From Robinsoniella sp. (GTDB taxonomy: Bacteria; Bacillota; Clostridia; Lachnospirales; Lachnospiraceae), in assembly GCA_022788205.1 (NCBI GenBank), contig JALEVQ010000077.1, positions 1-64,000 of the forward strand: a DNA stretch of 64,000 bases, written 5' to 3'. Position 1 is the stretch's first letter. Every line of letters begins with the position of its first letter. Under the pieces are notes generated by a model that was given only the letters and a program-made list of their open reading frames with translations, was not told the DNA's origin and searched no databases. Position numbers and translations under genes: made by a program. This document shows positions 55,433-64,000 of this stretch, piece after piece.

Positions 55433-56221
55433 ATGAAATGCAGAGAAATAATAGCAAAACTAGAACAATTGTATCCACCTAAATTTGCGGCTTCCTGGGA
55501 TAACCCAGGACTGCAGGTGGGAGACAGAGAAAAGGAGATTCAGACGGTCTATCTGGCACTCGATGCCACAGATGAGGTGATAGAGCATGCCATTCAGGAG
55601 AAAACGGATCTTCTGATCACGCATCACCCGATGATCTTCTCAGGTTTAAAGTCCGTGACGGCAGAACATTTTATTGGCAGGAGAGTGATGCGCATGATCC
55701 AGAGTGGGATGTGCTATTATGCCATCCACACCAATTATGATGTCGCGAAGATGGCGGAGCTGAGCGCGGATTATCTCGAATTGAAAGACACCAAAATTTT
55801 GAGTGTCTCTTACTGCGAAGGCGAGACGGGTATCCAGGAAGGATATGGAAGAGTGGGTGATCTTGCGGAGGAGATGACGCTGGAACAATGCGCAGATGCG
55901 GTAAAACGGGCTTTTTCTCTGAGGGAGGTCAAAGTATTTGGCGATCCTTGTCAGAAGATACGGCGCGCTGCAATTCTTCCGGGTTCCGGCAAAAGCATGA
56001 TTTTGGATGCACTGAAGAGCAAAGCGGATGTGATGATTACAGGCGATATCGACCATCACGCAGGGATTGACGCGGTGGCACAGGGACTTGCCATCATCGA
56101 TGCGGGACATTATGGGACAGAACACATTTTTATGGAGCAGATGAGGAAGGAGCTTGAACAAGATTTTCCGGAGCTCACTGTAAAAAGGGAGGCTTTCGCC
56201 GTGCCTTTCCGGATGATGTGA
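55433..56221 (+). CDS. Nif3-like dinuclear metal protein
   Basis: A 262-residue Nif3/YbgI/YqfO family protein, single domain without the PII-like insertion. Metal motifs TDLLITHHPMIFSGL near residue 63 and GHYGTEHIF near 230. Bacterial homologues bind two metals; a GTP cyclohydrolase I type 2 role has been proposed for some but not settled. It nearly always follows trmK, as here. Start ATG 55433 (MKCREIIAKLEQLYPP) is at the conserved position. Confidence 0.88.
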   Translation: MKCREIIAKLEQLYPPKFAASWDNPGLQVGDREKEIQTVYLALDATDEVIEHAIQEKTDLLITHHPMIFSGLKSVTAEHFIGRRVMRMIQSGMCYYAIHTNYDVAKMAELSADYLELKDTKILSVSYCEGETGIQEGYGRVGDLAEEMTLEQCADAVKRAFSLREVKVFGDPCQKIRRAAILPGSGKSMILDALKSKADVMITGDIDHHAGIDAVAQGLAIIDAGHYGTEHIFMEQMRKELEQDFPELTVKREAFAVPFRMM

Positions 56222-56238
56222 CAGAAGGGAGTGGAGAT

Positions 56239-57897
56239 ATGGGTCAGATTACCGTACAAGTCGGGGAAGAGAGGAGAATATATCCATCTGGAGTGACATT
56301 CTTGGAGGTGGCAAAAGAATTTGCCCAGACAAAAGAACAGGATATCGTGCTCGCTGAGGTGGACAACAGGCTGTTTGAACTGTGGAAAACAGTCGAGAGA
56401 GACTGCGAGATTCGATTTATCACAACGGGACAGAAGAGAGGATATGAGACATACCGCAGAAGCATGACACTTCTCATGCTGAAAGCGATGTATCATGTGG
56501 CAGGACACGAGAATATTGAAAAGGTGAGCGTTCATTTTTCCGTCGGAAGTGGATATTACTGCACGGTGAGAGGAAAAGTTGTGCTGACAGAGGGATTTCT
56601 GGAAGAAGTCAAGGCATACATGAGAGAACTTGTGGAGAAAAAAATTCCGATCCGCAAGAGAAGCGAGAACACGTACCGTGCGGTCGAGCTGTTTCACGAC
56701 TATGGGATGTATGACAAAGAGGCACTGCTGAAATATCGAAGAGTGTCAAAGGTGAATATCTACGATATCGATGGATTTGAAGATTATTTTTATGGATTTA
56801 TGGTTCCTGACACCTCCTATCTGCGCTATTTTGATCTTCTTCCGTACGAGGACGGATTTGTCCTGTTGTTTCCATGGATGTCAAATCCGAGGGAAGTGCC
56901 GCAATTTTTGCCGAGAAAAAAGATTTTTCAGGTACAGAAACAGACGCTTTTATGGGGAGAAATGCTGAATGTGCCGACAGTCGCCGCACTGAATGATCGT
57001 GTTGTGAATGGAAATATGGATGATCTGATTTTGTGCCAAGAGGCTTTGCAGGAGAAAAAGATCGGGGAGATCGCCGAGCAGATTGCAAAGAAAAAGGCAA
57101 GGATCGTGCTGATCGCAGGACCATCCTCTTCTGGAAAGACGACATTTTCACACCGTCTGTCGATTCAGCTTGTAGCGCATGGCTTAAAGCCACACCCGAT
57201 TCCTGTAGATGACTATTTTATCGATCGCGACAAGACACCGATAGATGCGTTTGGCAACCGAAATTTCGAGTGCCTGGAGGCTCTGGATGTAGAGCTGTTT
57301 AACGATCACATGACACGGTTGCTGGAGGGCGAGAGTGTAGAACTTCCATATTATAATTTTAAACTTGGAAAGAGAGAATACCGCGGCAAGACACTGAAAC
57401 TGGGAGCAGAAGATGTCCTGGTGATCGAGGGAATCCACGGACTGAATGAACAGATGACGTACCGCCTGCCAAAGGATGAAAAATTTAAGATATATATCAG
57501 TGCCTTGACACAGCTCAATGTAGATGAGCATAATCGGATTGCAACCACAGACGGGCGTCTTCTGCGCAGAATGATCCGCGATGCGCGCACGAGGGGAACC
57601 TCAGCAAAAGATACGATTGCTATGTGGCCTTCTGTCGGGCGAGGAGAAGAATCTTATATTTTCCCATATCAGGAAGAGGCAGATGTGATGTTTAATTCCG
57701 CTCTGATCTATGAACTGGCTGTGTTGAAGACGTATGCTGAGCCACTTTTGTTTGGAATACCAATGGAGGCGCCAGAGTACCAGGAGGCGAAGCGACTCTT
57801 GAAATTTTTGGATTATTTTGTCGCCATCCCGAGCGAAAATGTTCCACAAAATTCGATTTTGAGAGAATTTATCGGGGGCAGCTGTTTTCAGGTGTGA
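56239..57897 (+). CDS. TGS / ThrRS-second-domain / uridine kinase fusion
   Basis: A 552-residue nucleoside kinase. Residues 1-60 are a TGS domain, about 60-210 resemble the second additional domain of threonyl- and alanyl-tRNA synthetases, and about 285-500 are a uridine-kinase-type P-loop domain (IAGPSSSGKTTF, DDYFIDRDKTP, IEGIHGLN). It is annotated as uridine or nucleoside kinase in Clostridia; the link to tRNA-type domains is unexplained. ATG 56239 follows GGAG. A GTG at 56218 overlaps the nif3 stop. Confidence 0.88.
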   Translation: MGQITVQVGEERRIYPSGVTFLEVAKEFAQTKEQDIVLAEVDNRLFELWKTVERDCEIRFITTGQKRGYETYRRSMTLLMLKAMYHVAGHENIEKVSVHFSVGSGYYCTVRGKVVLTEGFLEEVKAYMRELVEKKIPIRKRSENTYRAVELFHDYGMYDKEALLKYRRVSKVNIYDIDGFEDYFYGFMVPDTSYLRYFDLLPYEDGFVLLFPWMSNPREVPQFLPRKKIFQVQKQTLLWGEMLNVPTVAALNDRVVNGNMDDLILCQEALQEKKIGEIAEQIAKKKARIVLIAGPSSSGKTTFSHRLSIQLVAHGLKPHPIPVDDYFIDRDKTPIDAFGNRNFECLEALDVELFNDHMTRLLEGESVELPYYNFKLGKREYRGKTLKLGAEDVLVIEGIHGLNEQMTYRLPKDEKFKIYISALTQLNVDEHNRIATTDGRLLRRMIRDARTRGTSAKDTIAMWPSVGRGEESYIFPYQEEADVMFNSALIYELAVLKTYAEPLLFGIPMEAPEYQEAKRLLKFLDYFVAIPSENVPQNSILREFIGGSCFQV

Positions 57898-57950
57898 GGC
57901 TTTTATGCTCATACGGGTTAGCGCCTCTAGTGACAGAAAAAAATAATCTA

Positions 57951-57979
57951 TTTACAAGAAGAAATTTTCGTGATAAAAT
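57951..57979 (+). promoter_or_regulatory. rnpB promoter
   Basis: TTTACA and TAAAAT with a 17-bp spacer, eight bases before the RNase P RNA 5-prime end. Confidence 0.7.
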
Positions 57980-57987
57980 TTGATGCG

Positions 57988-58333
57988 GCATAAGTAGAAT
58001 AAATGATCGCGGATGGCAAGACGAAAGGTGTCATACGAGGAAAGTCCGGGCTTCACAGGGCAGGATGCCAGATAACGTCTGGTGGAGGTGACTCCAAGGA
58101 TAGTGCAACAGAAATGTACCGCCAGCTCTGCTGGTAAGGGTGGAAGGGTGGTGCAAGAGACCACCGCCTTCTTGGTAACAAGGAGGGCATATGTAAACCC
58201 CATTCGAAGCAAGACCGAAAAAAAGCATATGGCGGCCCGTCAGCTTTAGGTAGGTCGCTGGAACCTGCTGGCGACAGCAGGTCTAGATAGATGATCATTC
58301 AAGACATAACCCGGCTTATCGTTCTGCTTATGC
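57988..58333 (+). ncRNA. rnpB: RNase P RNA, bacterial class A
   Basis: The catalytic RNA that trims tRNA 5-prime leaders. Conserved landmarks: GAGGAAAGTCCGGGC near the 5-prime end, ACAGAAATG-type loop, GGTAAGGGTGGAAGGGTGGTGCAAGAG with ACCACCGC (class A P12-like region), and AACCCGGCTTAT near the 3-prime end. The P1 stem is explicit: GCATAAGTAGAA at 57988 pairs with TTCTGCTTATGC at 58322-58333. A hairpin terminator follows at 58386. Confidence 0.95.
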
Positions 58334-58385
58334 AATCGAAAAAGGAATCCAGATTCTCATGTGAGAGGGAAACATGAGATGGAAA

Positions 58386-58443
58386 AAAGAGGCTGTTGAA
58401 AAAATTGCTTGGATGTCAAGCTGTTTGAGAGACAGTCTCTTTT
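58386..58443 (+). terminator. Terminator after rnpB
   Basis: AAGAGGCTGT / ACAGTCTCTT stem (one G-U) with a T run; about 50 nt after the RNase P RNA and 50 nt before the next gene. Confidence 0.6.
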
Positions 58444-58496
58444 CGTAAAAAAATTTTATGAGAGAAAAAGCTGCTGGGGCAGCGACGGAGGAGAAA

Positions 58497-59021
58497 ATGA
58501 AGAGAGTAAAAATAATATTAAGCTGGCTGTTAGTGATGCTCTGCCTGTTGACGGGTTGCAGTACCGTTTTGAGCAGAACAGATCTTTCAGATAGCGGCAA
58601 AACGGCAGTCACATCCCAGAAGACAGGGAACGGTAAACAGAAAGTTGATCTTGTGGAAGATCAGGAGATTTCGGTGGAGGAGGACGGTGTTTACACTTCA
58701 AAGGAAGAAGTGGCACTTTATATCCATGCATTTGCTAAACTGCCCTCTAACTTCATCACAAAGGAAGAGGCAAAGAAGTTAGGCTGGAAGAGCAACGAAG
58801 GAAATCTGGACAAGGTTGCCCCTGGAAAGAGCATCGGAGGAGACCGGTTTGGAAACTACGAAGAGCAGTTGCCAGTGGAGCAGGGCAGAAAATATTATGA
58901 GTGCGATATCAATTACGAGGGCGGATATCGAAATGCCGAGAGACTGATCTATTCCAATGACGGACTGATTTATTACACGAACGACCATTATGAGACATTT
59001 GAACTGTTATATGGAGAATAG
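58497..59021 (+). CDS. Barnase-like ribonuclease, predicted lipoprotein
   Basis: A 174-residue secreted RNase. Signal peptide ends in lipobox LLTG-C21; residues about 63-174 align without gaps to barnase (LPSNFITKEEAKKLGW, KSIGGDRFGN, DINYEGGYRNAERL). All catalytic residues are present at a constant offset of 62: K89, E135, R145, R149 and H164 match barnase K27, E73, R83, R87 and H102. ATG 58497 follows GGAGGAG. It should be active and anchored outside the cell. The inhibitor gene follows six bases later. Confidence 0.92.
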   Translation: MKRVKIILSWLLVMLCLLTGCSTVLSRTDLSDSGKTAVTSQKTGNGKQKVDLVEDQEISVEEDGVYTSKEEVALYIHAFAKLPSNFITKEEAKKLGWKSNEGNLDKVAPGKSIGGDRFGNYEEQLPVEQGRKYYECDINYEGGYRNAERLIYSNDGLIYYTNDHYETFELLYGE

Positions 59022-59027
59022 ACGGAT

Positions 59028-59300
59028 ATGAGAGAGATTGTTCTGGATAGCAGAAAATTGGAGGAAAAAGAGGCGGCACAGGAATATCTGAAAAGGCAGT
59101 TTTGTTTTCCGGATTACTATGGAAAGAATCTGGATGCGTTTTTCGACTGTCTGGGGGAAATTTCCAGTGAGACACAAGTGATTGTCAATGTGGGGGAAAA
59201 GACAGGAGAGTATCTGAAAAAAATTTTGCGTGTTTTGGAGGTTGCTGCGGAGGAAAACAAAAAAATCTGCGTGAAGCTTTGCGAAATAGATGGTGAATGA
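59028..59300 (+). CDS. Barstar-like ribonuclease inhibitor
   Basis: A 90-residue intracellular inhibitor of the preceding RNase. The barnase-binding helix YYGKNLDAFFDCL is present, with D36 and D40 at the places of barstar D35 and D39, and F39 replacing W38. No signal peptide. It protects the producer from any RNase that folds in the cytoplasm. Start ATG 59028; the two genes are probably one transcript. Confidence 0.92.
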   Translation: MREIVLDSRKLEEKEAAQEYLKRQFCFPDYYGKNLDAFFDCLGEISSETQVIVNVGEKTGEYLKKILRVLEVAAEENKKICVKLCEIDGE

Positions 59301-59343
59301 GCTGGAACAGAAAGAAAAATATGGCAAAATTTATAAAAAATGC

Positions 59344-59372
59344 TTGCATGTTGGGAAAAAAAATCTTATAAT
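59344..59372 (+). promoter_or_regulatory. gdhA promoter
   Basis: TTGCAT and TATAAT with a 17-bp spacer, giving a leader of about 225 nt before gdhA. Confidence 0.75.
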
Positions 59373-59387
59373 AAGAAAGACAAAGGC

Positions 59388-60942
<1,555 letters not shown>

Positions 60943-61012
60943 TCGGACAGCAGGCAGTAAGATAAGAGAGATCCTGAAAAAGTTTGATTAATAGAGTGTG
61001 TGTTTTCTTATT

Positions 61013-61068
61013 AAAGAGAAGCAGAAGCAAGATAGATATTTCTCTGTCTTGCCTCTGCTTCTCTTTTT
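61013..61068 (+). terminator. Terminator after gdhA
   Basis: Very strong stem AAAGAGAAGCAGAAGCAAGA with TCTTGCCTCTGCTTCTCTTT and a T run; it can also serve convergent arcC. Confidence 0.9.
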
Positions 61069-61082
61069 GTGGAAAAAATGAT

Positions 61083-62015
61083 TTATGCTGTGATAATCGT
61101 TCCGGTTTTCCCGTTTAGTGCGTCCTTTGCGGCATCGATGGATGTGATGATCGCAGTGCGTCCTGGCTTCTTGGTGACAAAACCGACCGAGGCAACCATT
61201 TTTGGAAGCATCGCGTTCTCGCCGAACTCGTCGTTGGCAATGTGGGTTTTGATCTCATCAGCAGTTACATGGAACAAAGGCTGCGGATTGTCAGAGCGAT
61301 ATTTGATGCAGACTTGATCTTCGTTTGTCAGAATCATCAGCATGTCTGCGTCGAGCATCTCTGCGAGTTTTCCACTGATCAAATCTTTTTCAATGACAGC
61401 GCTTGCCCCTTTGAGCTCGTTGCCCTGCTGAAGGACAGGGATACCGCCGCCGCCACAGGCGATGACAATCTGACCGGCATCAACTAAAGCGCGGATCGCA
61501 TCAATTTCAATGATATCCTTAGGATTGGGCGAGGAGACGATGCGGCGAAATCCTTTGCCCGGTTCCTCTATTACGTAGTTTCCTTTCTTTTCTTCGGCTT
61601 CGGCTTCCTCTGCCGTCAGATAGCGACCGATCACTTTGACTGGCTTATAGAATGCCTCGTCATAAGGATCGACTAAAACCTGAGTGAGAATGGTGCTGAC
61701 GGTCTTACAAATTCCGCGATTCAATAATTCCGCGCGCAGAGCATTCTGCAGATCGTATCCGATATATCCCTGGCTCATAGCAGAGCAGACAGACATAGGG
61801 GCATACGTATAATCAGGGTGCATTTTTGCAAATTCATTCATTGCAGTGTGGATCATGCCCACCTGAGGACTGTTGCTGTGAGTGAGGATGAGCTGATATC
61901 CTTCTGCGACAAGGTCAGCCAGCTTTTTTGCAGAACTTTTTACCGCAGCTTTCTGCTGAGGCAAGGTGACACCGAGTGCTCTGTGACCAAGAGCTACGAC
62001 AATTTTTTTCTTCAT
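61083..62015 (-). CDS. arcC: Carbamate kinase
   Basis: Amino-acid-kinase fold, 310 residues, making ATP from carbamoyl phosphate and ADP. VALGHRALG start, THSNSPQVGMI, VIACGGGGIPV and AVIEKDL are family motifs. The usual start pattern VVALGGNAL is altered to VVALGHRALG. No arginine deiminase or ornithine carbamoyltransferase gene is near, so carbamoyl phosphate may come from another catabolic route. Own promoter on the minus strand. Confidence 0.92.
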   Translation of the reverse strand: MKKKIVVALGHRALGVTLPQQKAAVKSSAKKLADLVAEGYQLILTHSNSPQVGMIHTAMNEFAKMHPDYTYAPMSVCSAMSQGYIGYDLQNALRAELLNRGICKTVSTILTQVLVDPYDEAFYKPVKVIGRYLTAEEAEAEEKKGNYVIEEPGKGFRRIVSSPNPKDIIEIDAIRALVDAGQIVIACGGGGIPVLQQGNELKGASAVIEKDLISGKLAEMLDADMLMILTNEDQVCIKYRSDNPQPLFHVTADEIKTHIANDEFGENAMLPKMVASVGFVTKKPGRTAIITSIDAAKDALNGKTGTIITA

Positions 62016-62030
62016 ATTAAATCAGACTCT

Positions 62031-62117
62031 CTTTCTATCACTTATATACAAAAACATTCCAAGCCTTTCTGCCGAGAATGGTTTGTGGTATGTGTTTATT
62101 ATATAATTGATAGAAAG
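62031..62117. repeat. 10-bp inverted repeat around the arcC promoter and leader
   Basis: CTTTCTATCA at 62031-62040 and TGATAGAAAG at 62108-62117 are perfect inverted copies with 67 bp between them. One arm lies between the promoter boxes and the other near the ribosome site, so a repressor loop or mRNA structure is possible. Confidence 0.45.
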
Positions 62118-62126
62118 AAAAATCAA
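62098..62126 (-). promoter_or_regulatory. arcC promoter
   Basis: On the minus strand TTGATT and TATAAT with a 17-bp spacer. One arm of the 10-bp inverted repeat lies inside the spacer. Confidence 0.65.
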
Positions 62127-62263
62127 TAAAGTTCTTAGGGACGTTTCCGCCAAGTTTGTATCATGGGAGCTGTCTTTTGCCAATTACAGCGTCTAAAAAA
62201 TCTGAATGAAAGAGCGTATCAACATAAATTAAAAGAAAATAAAAGGAAAAATACAGAAAATAC

Positions 62264-62292
62264 TTGACAAATATGGACGCATTCGATATAAT
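62264..62292 (+). promoter_or_regulatory. Consensus promoter with no obvious gene
   Basis: TTGACA (62264-62269), 17 bp, TATAAT (62287-62292): a perfect sigma-A promoter, the best in the window. Confidence 0.85.
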
Positions 62293-62298
62293 GAAGAT

Positions 62299-62638
62299 AC
62301 AAAAAAAGAAAGAGAGGTACATTCCACCAAGAACATAAGTTACAGTTCTTTTTGTAGAGCACAGAAAGAAAGGAAGATTCAAACCAAACTGTTTCAGAAA
62401 AAATAGAGAGCGTTGGAATTCCTGAATTTTCGCAGAGAAGAGAATTCTGCAGTTGAGACAAGAGAAGTACGAGAACAATCAAAAAAATCCCACATTCTGG
62501 AAATCAGTAAATTCAGGCAGACACAGATCGAATCATCTGAGGCAGACAAAAGAACAGAAAAAGAAGAGGTATAATATGATCGAAGTTCAGTAGGGTCGGT
62601 TGTCATTTTAAGAAAAGATGGCAGCCGATCCTTTTTTT
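62299..62638 (+). ncRNA. Candidate non-coding transcript upstream of spoIIIAA
   Basis: A perfect promoter ends at 62292 and a strong terminator lies at 62592-62638, giving about 340 nt. No frame of credible length and coding character with a ribosome site is seen. The sequence is purine-rich and A-rich. An internal hairpin, AAGAAC...GTTCTTTTT (about 62328-62350), could stop some transcripts early. A five-codon ORF with RBS (MIEVQ, 62578 region, GAAGAGG upstream) abuts the terminator. No known RNA family is recognised. Confidence 0.5.
62592..62638 (+). terminator. Terminator of the orphan transcript
   Basis: A 15-bp stem, AGGGTCGGTTGTCAT with ATGGCAGCCGATCCT including G-U pairs, followed by a T run. 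Confidence 0.9.
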
Positions 62639-62784
62639 GTGGGCACAGATGCATTCCCAAAAGAAATTGTCATCAAAATATGGACAGCCTCATATATTAA
62701 TGAAAAGAGAAGGCGGCGATTTAAGAGCTTGGAAAGAGAAGGAAAAAACTTGAAAAGGCTTAGATTGTTGCAGAGGAGGAAGCG

Positions 62785-63744
62785 ATGAACATACATAGAG
62801 AACTGATTCAGATTTTTTCGGAGAATATCCGGGAGATCATGAAAAAGATGGAGATTGAGGAAGAAAATCTCCAGGAAATCCGCATGAGAGTGGGAAAGCC
62901 GTTTTTAATTTTGTTTGACGGAGACGAATATTTTGTCACGCAGGAAGGGGAGCTGACAAAAAAGAAGGAGGATGGCTATATTATCACAAAAGAGGAAATG
63001 ATGGAGACGATCTCTTATGTCACACATTATTCTCTGTATGCATATGAAGATGAGATGCGCCAGGGGTTCTTGACGATCGAGGGAGGACATCGCATTGGGA
63101 TTGCGGGGAAGATGGTGATGGAGGGCAACAAGGTGAAAAGTATAAAATACATCTCTTTTTTAAATATTCGCCTGACACACGAGAAAAAAGGGTGCGCGAA
63201 TTGCCTCCTTCCGTATATCATCGACCACGGGAGAATTTGTCATACGCTGCTTGTCTCACCGCCGCGCGGAGGAAAAACAACCATTTTGCGTGATCTTGTG
63301 AGGCAGCTCTCGAACGGGACAAAGTTTTTACAGGGGGTGACGGTGGGGGTAGTCGATGAACGTTCAGAGATAGGAGGATCATATCTTGGGGTACCGCAGA
63401 ATGATCTGGGAATCCGGACAGATGTATTGGATTGCTGCCCGAAGGCAGAGGGGATGATGATGCTGATTCGTTCGATGTCTCCGCAGGTGATTGCGGTGGA
63501 TGAGATCGGCGATTATGAAGACAGCAGAGCGATTGAGGCAGTGATGAATTGTGGATGCAAGGTGATCGCTACAGTCCATGGCAGCTCGATTGAGGATATC
63601 CAAAAAAAGCCGCTTTTACAGCAGATGGTCACACAGCGCGTGTTTGAACGATATGTGATTCTTGGAAAAAAACCAGGAAAAATCAAAGAAATTTTTGATG
63701 AGAGGGGGACAAGGCTGTATCAGGAGGAGACGAGTCTGTGCTGA
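62785..63744 (+). CDS. spoIIIAA: Stage III sporulation protein AA
   Basis: Cytoplasmic ATPase of the SpoIIIA-SpoIIQ channel between mother cell and forespore. 319 residues; P-loop SPPRGGKTTILRDL near residue 155, Walker B VIAVDEIGDYED near 235, type II/IV secretion ATPase-like. AGGAGG precedes ATG 62785. No clear sigma-E promoter was identified in the 145 bp upstream. Its stop overlaps spoIIIAB. Confidence 0.94.
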   Translation: MNIHRELIQIFSENIREIMKKMEIEEENLQEIRMRVGKPFLILFDGDEYFVTQEGELTKKKEDGYIITKEEMMETISYVTHYSLYAYEDEMRQGFLTIEGGHRIGIAGKMVMEGNKVKSIKYISFLNIRLTHEKKGCANCLLPYIIDHGRICHTLLVSPPRGGKTTILRDLVRQLSNGTKFLQGVTVGVVDERSEIGGSYLGVPQNDLGIRTDVLDCCPKAEGMMMLIRSMSPQVIAVDEIGDYEDSRAIEAVMNCGCKVIATVHGSSIEDIQKKPLLQQMVTQRVFERYVILGKKPGKIKEIFDERGTRLYQEETSLC

Positions 63745-64000
63745 GATGGCTGGGGATGGGAGTGATTTTGTTTTCTTGCTCTTCCATCGGAGTGACAGCG
63801 GCACAAAAGATGAAAAAGCGAATCCAAAACCTGTATGATCTGCGTGAGGGGATGATGTTGCTGCAAGGCGAGATACGGTATGCAAAGGCGACGCTCCCGG
63901 AAGCCTTTGAGCACGCAGGAGCACATGCAGCGCCTTCCTGCAAAGCTTTTTTTGAGGCAGTGGGAACACAAATGGAGCGTCTAGAGACGAGGTCGGCGAA
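63738..64000 (+). CDS. spoIIIAB: Stage III sporulation protein AB, 5-prime part
   Basis: The window ends inside this gene; 87 codons are visible. It starts LRWLGMGVILFSCSSIGVTA (membrane helix) and continues KKRIQNLYDLREGMMLLQGEIRYA, the SpoIIIAB pattern (RxxLxxLxxxLxxLExEI). GTG 63738 overlaps the spoIIIAA stop and lies ten bases after AGGAGG. Second gene of the spoIIIA operon. Confidence 0.9.
   Translation, partial: MLRWLGMGVILFSCSSIGVTAAQKMKKRIQNLYDLREGMMLLQGEIRYAKATLPEAFEHAGAHAAPSCKAFFEAVGTQMERLETRSA

Noticed and set aside
62161..62660. Minus-strand ORFs across the orphan transcription unit
   Set aside because: Overlapping frames with Cys/Phe/Ser-rich translations, no ribosome sites and no resemblance to known proteins.

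Overview
The window looks like chromosome from a spore-forming, anaerobic member of the Clostridia, most probably Lachnospiraceae. The evidence is the start of the spoIIIA operon (spoIIIAA, spoIIIAB), a CwlC-like mother-cell amidase, a GdhA-type glutamate dehydrogenase, a glutaminyl-tRNA synthetase, low-to-middling GC content, strong AGGAGG ribosome binding sites and TTGACA/TATAAT promoters. Genes are dense and mostly on the + strand. Nothing suggests a large prophage or conjugative island.

Layout. 1-300: first codons of a minus-strand transposase and a probable IS end, then a promoter. 328-6889: folate operon (folC, folE, an HD phosphohydrolase, folP, folBK) running into pheA and a DUF815 ATPase. 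7132-10840: polyphosphate pair (ppx/gppA-HD, ppk). 10974-12904: minus-strand PHP phosphoesterase, small protein and HAD phosphatase. 13189-16123: copper operon copA-csoR-copZ with a palindrome over its transcription start. 16231-16668: two copies of a complete tRNA-Glu(CUC) unit. 16808-19117: an amidase gene split by a one-gene serine-recombinase element. 19309-25568: L,D-transpeptidase, mutY, glycosyltransferase, glnS. 25787-34907: membrane and accessory genes (azlCD, YdcF-like, HAD, natAB-like ABC exporter, TraX, glycosyltransferase, auxin-efflux carrier). 35111-39417: htpG behind a CIRCE box, a DUF5721-like gene, degV and a small membrane protein. 39620-45518: divergent arginine genes argG and argCJBD with ARG boxes between them. 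45805-57897: comEA lipoprotein, two-component system, GerMN lipoprotein, comEC, dgt, dnaG, trmK, nif3-like and a TGS/uridine kinase. 57988-59300: RNase P RNA, then a barnase-like lipoprotein and its barstar. 59344-62126: gdhA with a long structured leader, and divergent arcC. 62264-62638: a promoter-to-terminator unit with no clear gene. 62785-64000: spoIIIAA and the start of spoIIIAB.

The most striking feature is at 16808-19117. A CwlC-like amidase (Amidase_3 plus SPOR, no signal peptide) is cut exactly at the codon for its first zinc-binding histidine. The insert is 1551 bp and holds almost only one large serine recombinase. Removing it between two CATGG copies rebuilds a 252-residue amidase with every catalytic residue. 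The arrangement resembles the developmental excision elements of sporulation genes (skin in sigK), but it is reduced to the recombinase alone, and the recombinase frame opens at the amidase start codon. Other items worth following are a possible enzyme for the unassigned dihydroneopterin-triphosphate step inside the folate operon, the lipid-anchored barnase with barstar, the gdhA leader, and the orphan transcription unit upstream of spoIIIAA.
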